Source: Thunnus maccoyii
Taxonomy: Eukaryota; Chordata; Actinopteri; Scombriformes; Scombridae
DNA length: 64,000 nucleotides
NCBI RefSeq assembly: GCF_910596095.1
Contig: NC_056545.1
Location: 24,761,067-24,825,066, forward strand
Direction of reading: 5' to 3'
Below the pieces are notes generated by a model. It was not told the DNA's origin and did not search any database. It saw only the letters and a program-made list of their open reading frames with translations. The position numbers were made by a program, and so were the translations under genes. This document shows, piece by piece, positions 47,597 to 57,600 of the stretch (position 1 is the stretch's first letter; every line of letters starts with the position of its first letter).

Positions 47597-50500
47597 TTAT
47601 GCTGGGTCAGCACCTGCCGGAGTGCCCTCTTCCACTTGGTTTGTAAGCAGGAGGAACTTCAGCACAGGGTCTATATACTCCATGATGGTCTCTTTCACTC
47701 CTTTTTCCAGCAAGTACCCCTCTGTCTCGATCTCTGTATTTTCGTTCCCTGCCACTGCCTCCATGGAGGTCTGCAGGAACCGCAAGCTCACCAGCACAGA
47801 GCACTGGGAAGAAGGAGGTGGAGTAGGGGGGTGTTAAATGTAGAGCACATTTCATCACAGTGCATCATGAAGGATTCACAAGGACTACCAAAAGGAAGTG
47901 GTTATTGATGGATATTGCTCAAATTGTGCACATCAGATACTACAAAGAAAGAGAGATCAGTCAATATTCACTCTCAGTTTAGTCAGGATTCTCATTTTCA
48001 ACTGCAAGAATGCATTTTTACCTTTGTATCTAACTTCCCAAAAAGCCCATGTCATGCCTTGACCAGCTTCCAAATTTAAAGCTTACCTTTGCATCATCAA
48101 CTCTGCCTGTAAAACATTGTAGAAGCACCATAAATCCTTCATAGTATACCTGTAAGAGGAAGACTGACAGTACTCCAGTCCCAATGGTGTTCATCAGGCC
48201 CATGTAGTAGTTGACCAGGGCCTCTCTGCAGCCTCGGAGGTGGATGTTGAGCTCCTCGGTCTGGTATTGGTAGTTATAGTGAGCTGAGTTGTTGGTAAGC
48301 TGATACTGGATACATGGTCGTGGAGAACTGGGGTTGCAGCAACTGAATGGGACTCCATCTACCAAGTAACGGCCATCCACGTTGCTCTTGATACGGCTAA
48401 AGAAACAAATGAAAGATGTGTGTCAGACAACTAACATTGTTGAGGTTGTTTATCTGTAATACAGTACTGTAGTCAGATCTCCTTGTTTTTGCGTAAATAT
48501 TCACAGATGTGAAACCCACTCTACTACATCCTGTATCATTGCCCACAACTTACTCTTTCACTTCCTTAGAGCTGAAATCAAGGTAGCGGTTGCTGATCCA
48601 CTGGACCTCAAACCAGTCCCTGTGGTCGTTGTTTCCACAGCACTGAAACTCCATTTGCAGGCGATCGATATTCTGCTTCTGGAAGCAGCGGCCCGGGGTG
48701 TCTGTGTCCTTGTAGAAGCGGATGCCGTTCCTCAGGCCAACCTTCAGAGAACCCTCCAGACTGCCCCTCATTACATAGCTCATGATGACAGCTAGCAGCA
48801 TGAGGACAGTGAAGAAACAAGAGACAGCAAAATAGGGCTTCAAGAAGGTCTTCCAGCGAGGAAATCGCCCGACATCCAGGGCATCCTGACAGATCTTTGA
48901 CGCAAAGTAGTTGATACCCATGGAGGCCAGACCAACAATCATGAGGGTATTGGGCACAATATGTACGTTTGAGTTATCCATTACCTGTAAGTAAGTCACA
49001 CAATAATATAATGAATATGAATTCAATTTGTTTGAAATAGCAAAAATACATCTAAATGTATCATGTTAAAAATGATGCATAATCCTTCAACAAACATATA
49101 AAACTATGTAGACAGAAGTAATGTATTTGCCTGAAATTACCAGATTTTTAAAAAATTCATCTGGAAATATATGTTGAACATCAGTTCTACCAGTTGTTTA
49201 ACTTAAATTTTTGCCACTGATGATGAGTAATTTTAGTGTGCACCATTTTCTATTCAACCCCAAATGATTCAGCTTGACTTTACAATGATGAATTTTAAGT
49301 TAGAGCTCTGTGGGTTTGAATAATGATCGGCCACACAACATGTGTATTAATGAACCCTGGAAGATTCAACACAATGAACTGGTCAAACTTTTATACGGGG
49401 AAGATTCCCTGAATGCATGTATAATAACTTTCTTCAGTAGCATCAAATGCAGTAACAAATATGCATTATTATGCCTGCCTCAATTCAATCAGATCTTGAG
49501 CAATGAGCGGCTCAGCAGGAGCAGTTAAGCCTCAGCTATGTTGGTCAAGGACATCTACTATAACTGCAGTTTCATCTTATTCACTCATGAGGGATGGGGA
49601 AATTTGGACACAGTGCACTGTGTCCAAATTTCCCCATCAGGATTTATTCCCATCTTTCAGTTTTTAAAAGTCAACATGTGTAAGCTGCCAAATGTGATAT
49701 TGCCAAATCAGGATGTGACCCTGTAAATGTGTGAGACATTATGTTGTATACAAATGTCCTGGTTCCTTGGTTTGAATGATTGCACACCTTAAAATATAAC
49801 ATGGATTGATGAATATACGCTCAGCAGAGTAGGTGATCTCCAGACAAAATGAAACCTGAAGTACTTGATGAATTTGCTGATGCTGACCCTCAGACTGTGT
49901 TGTTGGGCAATGCAAAAGAACTTAAGAAATATTTCACTGTTTTTTGTTAAAGGTGCTATATATAACGCTATATAAATAAGGCTGCTATCAAGGAGTGCAT
50001 TTAAATTTAAAAGCACTTTGAAGAAGACGGTGATTAAATGATCTTTGTATATTAAAACTCTCGAAAAAAAGTAAATTTTAGTGTGAGGAGGACACCCACA
50101 GACTTTTACAGAATGTGATGAGCTGTTGTAGATCTATTACATTAAATTACATTGAAACATTCCAGTGTAAAATTATTGGATTAAAATCTGTGGGAAAACT
50201 ACAATGCAGTATAGATAGTAGTATGACAGGGTAACATTTATAAGATTTATAGGTGTTACTGTTTCTGTAATTTATTTATTTCTTGTTATATGTATTTTTC
50301 TTTTTTCTTTGCCTGTTTGTAATGTATGTGTGAATAAGGCTATTTACACTTTTTTGCAGTCAATAAAGCACAGAAACAGAATGCTGTCATCCAGCTATCA
50401 CAGGATGAAATCTTCATATTGAAGGGAAAAGGGCTCTTCTAATCACAATTATAATTGCTAAAAATAAATATTTTGGGATTTTTTAAAAAAATACTAGAAA

Positions 50501-51352
50501 TACTGAAAAATGCAGTGATAGTTGTACAAAGATTATGTTTTTGAGGTTGCAAATGATTAAAATGTACAAACTATGTAAATGTGGAAATAAAATACATCCA
50601 AATTAGTTACAGCCTATGTAATAGGTTTGTTAATAATGCAAAGTTGTGATGACAACCTTTAAAAGTGGGGATTACGGTGAGATTAAGACTGGATATAGAG
50701 CCTGGTTTATCAAATGATGAGTCAGGATCCAAATTGGGTCACAGGTGTGTTTAGCTGTTGAGCTACATATAACAAGGACGTTTGTTTAACGACAAGAAAT
50801 TTAATTTCTCTTTGCAAGACGCATTTTCTGGTTTCCACATTTTCTTATTTTCCCCCAAAAACACTGTGCCAAGGAAAGTACAACTGGCACAAATGGCATT
50901 TTTCAAGCGTACTTGGTGTTACAAGTGTAAATCAGTACTACAGTGTGTAATCAAGTCACTCACAACCATCTTACAACTCCAACATATCCTGTCAACAGTT
51001 GGACCAACTCATATATAGCTTCTGTTACACTGAAAGTATCATTACATTTCACTCACTTTTGCAAGTAAACTATAAGTAACTATAATATTGACCATTGTGA
51101 TTATGCTGGTAATTTAAATGTAAAAATAAAAAGGTCAAAAACAGCAATGCTTTGGAGTGTACTCAGCTTCCAAGTTGTAGCATGTAAGACATAAGACGGT
51201 ACCTCTGCCCTCCTGCGGAGCTCCGTCTTGAGGATGCACCCCAGGGTAAAGGTGACGGCCCCGGCGATTGTGGCAGTCCAGGAGAGGAGCCACAGTCCCT
51301 GGGCTAGCTTCACCCTTTTCTCAAAGGGGAACTTCATCTTCATCACCACCAT
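47597..51352 (-). CDS. rom1: Rod outer segment membrane protein 1 (peripherin-2/ROM1 tetraspanin)
   Basis: Four exons, in order: 51352-51203, 48984-48554, 48396-48150, 47803-47597 (stop TAA), giving 344 residues (PRPH2 346, ROM1 351). The family forms oligomers that shape photoreceptor disc rims. Visible features are [16 protein letters not shown] leading into TM1, two further TM segments, a large extracellular loop with [12 protein letters not shown] and [13 protein letters not shown] (the family's Cys set), an N-glycosylation sequon (TNNSAH), and a final TM before the cytosolic tail. The tail reads [13 protein letters not shown], closer to ROM1 (GYL...G-K) than to PRPH2 (GWLLE), and the neighbourhood matches human 11q, so I call it rom1. 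The 247-nt third exon has the same length as PRPH2 exon 2, but an extra intron splits what is exon 1 in mammals. The paralogue assignment (rom1 versus prph2) is less certain than the family. Confidence 0.88.
49593..49638. repeat. Perfect 46-bp palindrome in rom1 intron 1
   Basis: The left arm gatggggaaatttggacaca continues with gtg, and the right arm is its exact inverse, with no spacer (centre agtgcact). Transcribed, it would form a 20+ bp hairpin. The flanks are not complementary, so the symmetry ends sharply. Confidence 0.97.
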
Positions 51353-51747
51353 GGTTGCAGCGAGGGGCTCTGAGTCTTACCAGGGGAATAGGGGAAGGAG
51401 AGCGACGTGGCAACGAGGGACGATGCTGTGCTTTGTCTGAGAGAAAGGAGGAGAGGTCAGAGGCAGGACTCTCAAAGATGAAGATGACAAAATTGAAATT
51501 CAACACTGCATTTGAAAAATTAAATGGTAGCAACAGAACACGCAAAATAAAAAATGATAATAGCAATGTGAGAATGAACTTTTATCCAAAAATGAAAAGG
51601 TTAAGAAGTTAGTGCAAAATCCTTTGAGAATAAAGTTTTAAAGCTTCACATCTCAACTAGTGCGTCTTCAGTTCAACAGATGTAAGTACATCAAAGTTCA
51701 CCTTATTTGTCTCCCCAAAAAGTGGTGAAAAAAGTCCAGATATCTCC

Positions 51748-51819
51748 AGCATCCACTGTGTATCGTCCAGTGTGCCACACAGTGGATTTGGCACACTGGA
51801 TTTGGTAAACCTGGATGCT
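51748..51819. repeat. Nested, mutually exclusive hairpins
   Basis: Three inverted pairs interlock. agcatcca (51748-51755) pairs with tggatgct (51812-51819). atccactgtgt (51751-51761) pairs with acacagtggat (51777-51787). ccagtgtgcc (51767-51776) pairs with ggcacactgg (51790-51799). The last two cannot form together. Confidence 0.8.
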
Positions 51820-52809
51820 GGGAGCGTCTTACCACTAATGCCTACCTATCCTATTAAACTGCTCTGTGAATCCAGGCCATTGTCTGCTCAGCACCCATCA
51901 CTTATGCAGAGGGGCGTGGATGACAAACCAAATTGAACCTGACACAGAGATGGATATTATAAGGCATTAACAGTGTAACACAGATCCTCAGGACACAACT
52001 TAAAACACGCACACATAGACTGGAATAAATTTGAGATGAAAACAAAATGAGACATGAGATAAAAAGCATGAGATATGTATTCAGGAGACTTTATTATCAA
52101 ACACTTTATTTATTTTCCATGTCAGCCAAAGAAAACACTAATGTGTAAGGACATTGAAATAAATTCACATTGATGAATTGTTCCTCTTCAGCAAAGCGAG
52201 AAAGGACTATGTAGCTCCAGAGAGAGTATGTGTTGATTATCTTATAATACCTATGAGGAGCTCATAGGGATAAATATAACTCTCTCTTTGGGGCCCATGT
52301 GCTGATCATAAGGTTGGAATTCTGCAGAAGTTAAGGAAGTCGGGCAAAATCAAGACAGCAACCACAGGAGGGTCTATGTCGTCTTTTTATAGAAGCCCAA
52401 ACAAGTATATCAAGGTCAGCGTCACAGTGGCAACAGGGCAGCTTCCTCTGTCCCTCAAGGCACTCTGAGGCCAGGTGGGAGTAGTCTATGTCCTGAATCT
52501 GATCCAGAGTCACTGCCCCTTACTGTGAAGGAGCTCCAGCCATACAGCAAGGAGGTCTTTCTAAATCACTGACTGTTGCTAAACAGAGCTTCTAACCATC
52601 TAAGCAGGAGAGCATATAGTCTATATTACGGAATACACCTCACAGCAAGTTCTGAATAAGTAAAGGAAGTGGCTATTGGTACAGATTCCTCTGTGTCAAT
52701 AGTCTGTTTATTTTTGGTACAGAATCATTACGCATGCACATCAGTGTTGATTGCACAAGATCATGAAATCAAATTCAAATTGTTTCAAATTTGAGGAACA
52801 TTTTTGCTT

Positions 52810-52960
52810 GTTGGTGTAACGCCAATCCTTCCCATGGTTTGGGTTAACATGGTTAGGTTTACTAACAAAAACCACTTGGTTAGTTTTAGGGAAAGATCAT
52901 GGTTTAGGTTGAAACATGAATATGCGGTAAAGACGTCTCATTTAACAGCACTAAAATGTC
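52810..52960. repeat. Dispersed fish repeat (ccacttggttagttttaggg family)
   Basis: The words 'aaaaaccacttggttagttt' and 'gaaagatcatggtttaggtt' recur across teleost genomes as I recall them, in tandem or dispersed copies. Only one decayed copy is visible here; boundaries are approximate. Confidence 0.4.
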
Positions 52961-54439
52961 CAATGTGATGGTAAAGAATGCCTGGTTAGTGGTCTACAAG
53001 AGGTCCAGCAATAAATTCTGGAAAACCCATTTTGTACCAATATAACAAACTAAATATCAGCACGGAAAACCAGTCTGAACCAACAGCCTGGGGACCACTG
53101 GCACAGAATTCCATTCCATGTCAATAGTTGGAAAATTATTGCACTGGTTCTGTAGCTGTAGCCAGTGCCATAAGTAAAATACATTACATATATTCTGCTG
53201 TATGGGTAGAATTAAACTGAAACATTTTTAATACAGTTAATATGCTAAAAACTGGTAAATAATAAATCCCAACTGTCCCTGGAGTATAGAAAATGTCAAA
53301 AGCCTAGGAAACATGTTCCTTGTCCAATTTCATAAAACACAACCCTCATGACCCTTCAGTTAATTGTGTGACAGTGCAGAGGTGGTTCACTACTGAAACC
53401 TGCACAAACTCCACAGTCCTCCTGAGGCATCCCACCCAGCTACAATCTCAGTGACCTTTTAGGAGACTGACTTACCAGTCTGTTCTGCCTGCTGAACTAT
53501 CATCAGAAAACCATGTCTCATCTAGGACACTTGGTAAGTTTAGAAAATCACCAAAGTCTCTCCTTCACTTTCTAACAATGTCCCTGATCAACATGTCTTC
53601 TGTCATTCACCTTAACTTTTCAGAGCTTCTCATCTGTAATTAAACTTAGAGCAACTCCTCCCTAAATATATATACCTGGATAGATAGGTAGATGGAGTTT
53701 TACAAGGAATGATTATAAGATATAGATCAGAAAGTATAATTGTATCTTAATTTGTTTTATTAGATCTCATTAGATGTTATATTGACAGAATTACATGGAT
53801 GACATTTACACTAACTTGTGAAATTTATTCAATTGCAAGCATTTCTTTTGGCAGGTTCATCATTATAAACAGAGGAAACAGTTTTGCACACAGACAGGAA
53901 AATACCTTTGGATATATATTTGAATATATATCATATATATCACATATTTAGAGCTATTACAGAACTGTATCTGTAAGTATACATTATTATGCCTAAATCT
54001 ACTTTTTACAACAGGAAAAGTGATGTGCTTAACACTTGCAGTATATACCTTTAAATATTCAACAATGCATAACTGTGGCTAACCACACAAGAAATACAAC
54101 TTATATGAATAAATAATGTTTCATGCAACAATGCAAAATAAATAAGCAAATTTATAAGTAGATTTGTTTCTATTCTGCAGAGATTGAACAGGAAAGGAAA
54201 TATCTATATGTGTATCTATAAAACAGAAATAAACATTTGCATTTTATCATGTAATGACTAAATCTAAGCTGCAGAAAAGGTTTCAAGGTACAGAAAAATA
54301 TAGTGTATGTTTAAATACATAATACATATATTACATTATCCATCTGTCTCCACTGTCATTTAGTAAATGTCTGTATTGATCTAATTTTTATAGTTATAGT
54401 TAAAACTGCGAGTGTGTGTTGAATATGTGTAATATGAAG

Positions 54440-54463
54440 TTTATTTGAGTGTACATTTTTATT
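54440..54463 (-). terminator. Candidate poly(A) signals of the His-rich gene
   Basis: Two AATAAA hexamers on the minus strand (54440-54445 and 54458-54463), 170-200 nt past the stop at 54636. Confidence 0.45.
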
Positions 54464-54635
54464 GAGAAACTAATGAGGGAGCACAAGGTGCTGTCTGAAA
54501 AGTGATAGTGAGAGACAAACAAATGCAAAATCCAGTAGGTCTTACTGTTTCAATTCAAAGGTTCAAACTTTCCCTCGTAAAAGACCAAAGTAGATCATGT
54601 TTTCAGACAGAGTGAACAGTGCACATGTGTTATTG

Positions 54636-57600
54636 TTACAGCTGTGTTCGCTCCCCTTTCAACACCTCGTCTGGAATCCCTCCTGTCCAGCCATGCACCT
54701 CAGCCCTGCCCTGCCCTTTCCCCTCACTGGGCTGCGGTTCACATATGAAATGGTTAAGCATCCGCTCAGCTGACTGCAGGCCAGCCAGACTGCTATCTGC
54801 CTCTGACACCCTGCTTTCTATCGGCCTCCCAATAACTGTGTCCCTATCATTGCTTGTTCTCCAGTGATGAATGATCTCATTATCTAAATCCTCGATAGCT
54901 TCATCACCTGGGTGGTGGAGGTCCATCATGGCCTCTGTGCCTCTTAGCTCCTTCTGCATGTGATGGCGTGCCAGAGGGATTTCCTCCAGGCTAGCTGACC
55001 GGATCAGCATGGCAGAGCCATGGTTTGGACTTGTCGCGATCCTGTATGTGCTCTCACCTGTCATGCATTCAGGCAGATTCTTAAAGCCAGAAGGGCAAGC
55101 ACTGGTCTTGGGGACAGGTAAGATCTCATTGTGAATGGTAAACTGCAGATGAGGTATCTGCAGTGGGAATGGAGAGGGGCGTCTGACAATTTCCTCACCA
55201 CCTGACTCACTGTCTTTGTCCAAGTCTCCTTCCCGGTGTCTCCATGCTTGACCTCTGTTTGATCCTGTCAGTATAAATCGTGGGGTCTCCTCTCCCATCT
55301 CTGACCAGTCAGATTCCTCCTCCTCTGGAACTGGACCCAGAGGTTGCTCCTGCCCAGCAGCTTTGGCCTTTCCATAGTTAAGGCTGTCCATGAACTGAGC
55401 CGGAGGGGGAGCGATGGGGAGAATCACCTGATTAATGGCATCATCTGACCGAAAATGATGGTCTGTTTTGTGCAGCACTGATGTTACCTGCAGTAAGTAG
55501 AAGTTAAGTGTGCAAACTGGTCAGATTATTGATTAATATATTTCAAAGTCAAAGAATAAAGAGGATATTTTGTATGGAAGAACATACTAATGCCATATGT
55601 GCACTAAACAATTTCACAGAGGCTTATCAATATCTAATTTCTTCGTCTGTCTATTCTTGCTCATAGTAGCAAACAGAAATCATAAGGAATACCAGAACAT
55701 TTTGTATTTCGTCATTTCTGACATGATAGTTTATGCTAGAGACAACCATGGAGGTGTCCTTTTTCGTTTTTCCTCCCCTGCCTCTGAAAGTGTTTAAGCA
55801 GCTACTGCCTGCCTACAAATTAGATGAAAGTAAAGCTCTTACATTGTATGTTTCCACACAGTTGGCAAATTTTGCATCGGCGAGCTGCTCTGTCAATGCT
55901 GAAATTCGACGGTTCAACCTCTCACGTTCTCCTTCCATACTCTGAGCCTGACACAGAAAGTACAGGAAGCACAGTAAACCTTCAGTAAGGGGGGGGGGGG
56001 CTTATGTCACGCTATCCCCTCCAGAGATTTTTGATAACTTTCACTCAACTAATTAGAAAAAGGCCTCTACATGTGTCAAAACTTGCTTCTACGTAACAAG
56101 GGAAATACTTGCAATCTCACCACTGAGTGAAGCTTTTGCTCTAGAAGATTATTAGTCTGTTGTGCGGAGGAGCAGTTGTCATGTAGTCTAAAATAAGACA
56201 GAGAGAAATCACTCACTTAAACGATAGTACAATTCATTGCAGTATACTGTACATGCAGTAGTATGAGATGAAGTAATATAGCTATGCAGATCATCATCAT
56301 ATTCAGTCCAAAACTGCATTCTTCACCTTTTAAACCTCTCTGTGAGGTTACTAAGCTCCACACGTGTCCTCTGAAGCTCTGCCTCCAAAAGCTTTTGGCT
56401 GCTCATGAATTCCTCTCCTAAACACTCCATCCTCACTGCTGTCTGCAGCAAACTGTGGTGCAGACCCTCATTCTGCCCCTGGAATATCCTAAACAAGACA
56501 AGAGAAAAATAAATCAATTTAGACAATGCACATGAGTTTTTGATGTATATTTCATTTAATAAGACATTTTTTCATTACTCTCATTACTGTGGGTGTAAAA
56601 ATATGCAGGTCAGTGTTTCTATGATACTCCCATGTAATCAATCAATCTAAGTACACTAGCACTGTCATGGTTGTCACTTGGACAATGACTTTTACTAGTA
56701 AACAAACCAAAAGAATTACATAACACTTACATCATTTTACCCAGCTCATGTGCCTTTTCCTGTATAAAAAAAACAAAATTACTTGGACAAGAAAAATGAC
56801 ATTCAGAAATATTATCCATGATGTCACAATAACAAAGTGAAATAGAAAGCCAACAGAAAGAAGAACAAAGAACATGTCAATTTGATTACTATCTGGGTGT
56901 GATAACTAACCTACTGTTCTGTAATAGCTAAGCTAGTGTTCACTGTGACATGCACACTGGTGCCCAAATCAATAGGAAAGTAAATTAGTGGAACATTATT
57001 GCATAACCTGTTAAATAAGCATGTAGAACACAGGGAACTATTGAATTGTCAATAATGTGTTAATGAACAGACTGTAATAGGGGATTTTAATGAGTATGGA
57101 TGTAGTGTTAACCCCATAAAGCCATACTTTATGTAATGATGAGCCAGTGAAGCTTGTCTGTTCCTTCTCTTGACTGGAGGTGCTGCTTGTATTCCTGGGT
57201 GAATCTGAGTTGCTAGAAAGAGACTCAAGCTTCCTGCATGGAGGCGGACTGTCAGCAGAGTGCCTCCTTAAATGAGTGTGGTGGTCATCATGGTCAAGAT
57301 CATCGTTTTTGGAGTGGGGCTGGTCCAGGTGTGATTCAGAGTGATGTATTTGGTGATGACTTGTACTATAGTAATCTCCATGGTGATGCTGATGGCCTGG
57401 ACTGTGGTGGTCTCCATGGTGATGCTGATGGCCTGGACTGTGGTGATCTCCATGGTGATGCTGAGGAGCTTCATGGTGGTGGTCTCCATGGTGATGCTGA
57501 TGGCCTGGACTGTGGTGGTCTCCATGGTGATGCTGATGAGCTTCATGGTGGTGGTCTCCATGGTGATGCTGATGAGCTTCACTATGGTGGTGTTCTCCAT

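Larger units (their letters stand above)
51353..54439. other. Spacer upstream of rom1 and downstream of the His-rich gene
   Basis: About 3.1 kb without a supported exon. It should contain the rom1 promoter on its left side, but I see no clear TATA box or photoreceptor element. It holds a nested hairpin (51748-51819) and a probable dispersed repeat (52810-52960). A 60-codon Cys-rich ORF on the minus strand at 52331-52513 has no start or splice context that I trust. Confidence 0.5.

Noticed and set aside
47597-51352. Calling the tetraspanin prph2
   Set aside because: The tail (GYL followed by G-V-K-E) and the 11q-like neighbours favour rom1, though the loop region is very PRPH2-like; a tree would decide.
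52331-52513. 60-codon Cys-rich minus-strand ORF upstream of rom1
   Set aside because: No recognisable motif beyond scattered Cys, no convincing splice sites, and it is not in phase with rom1.
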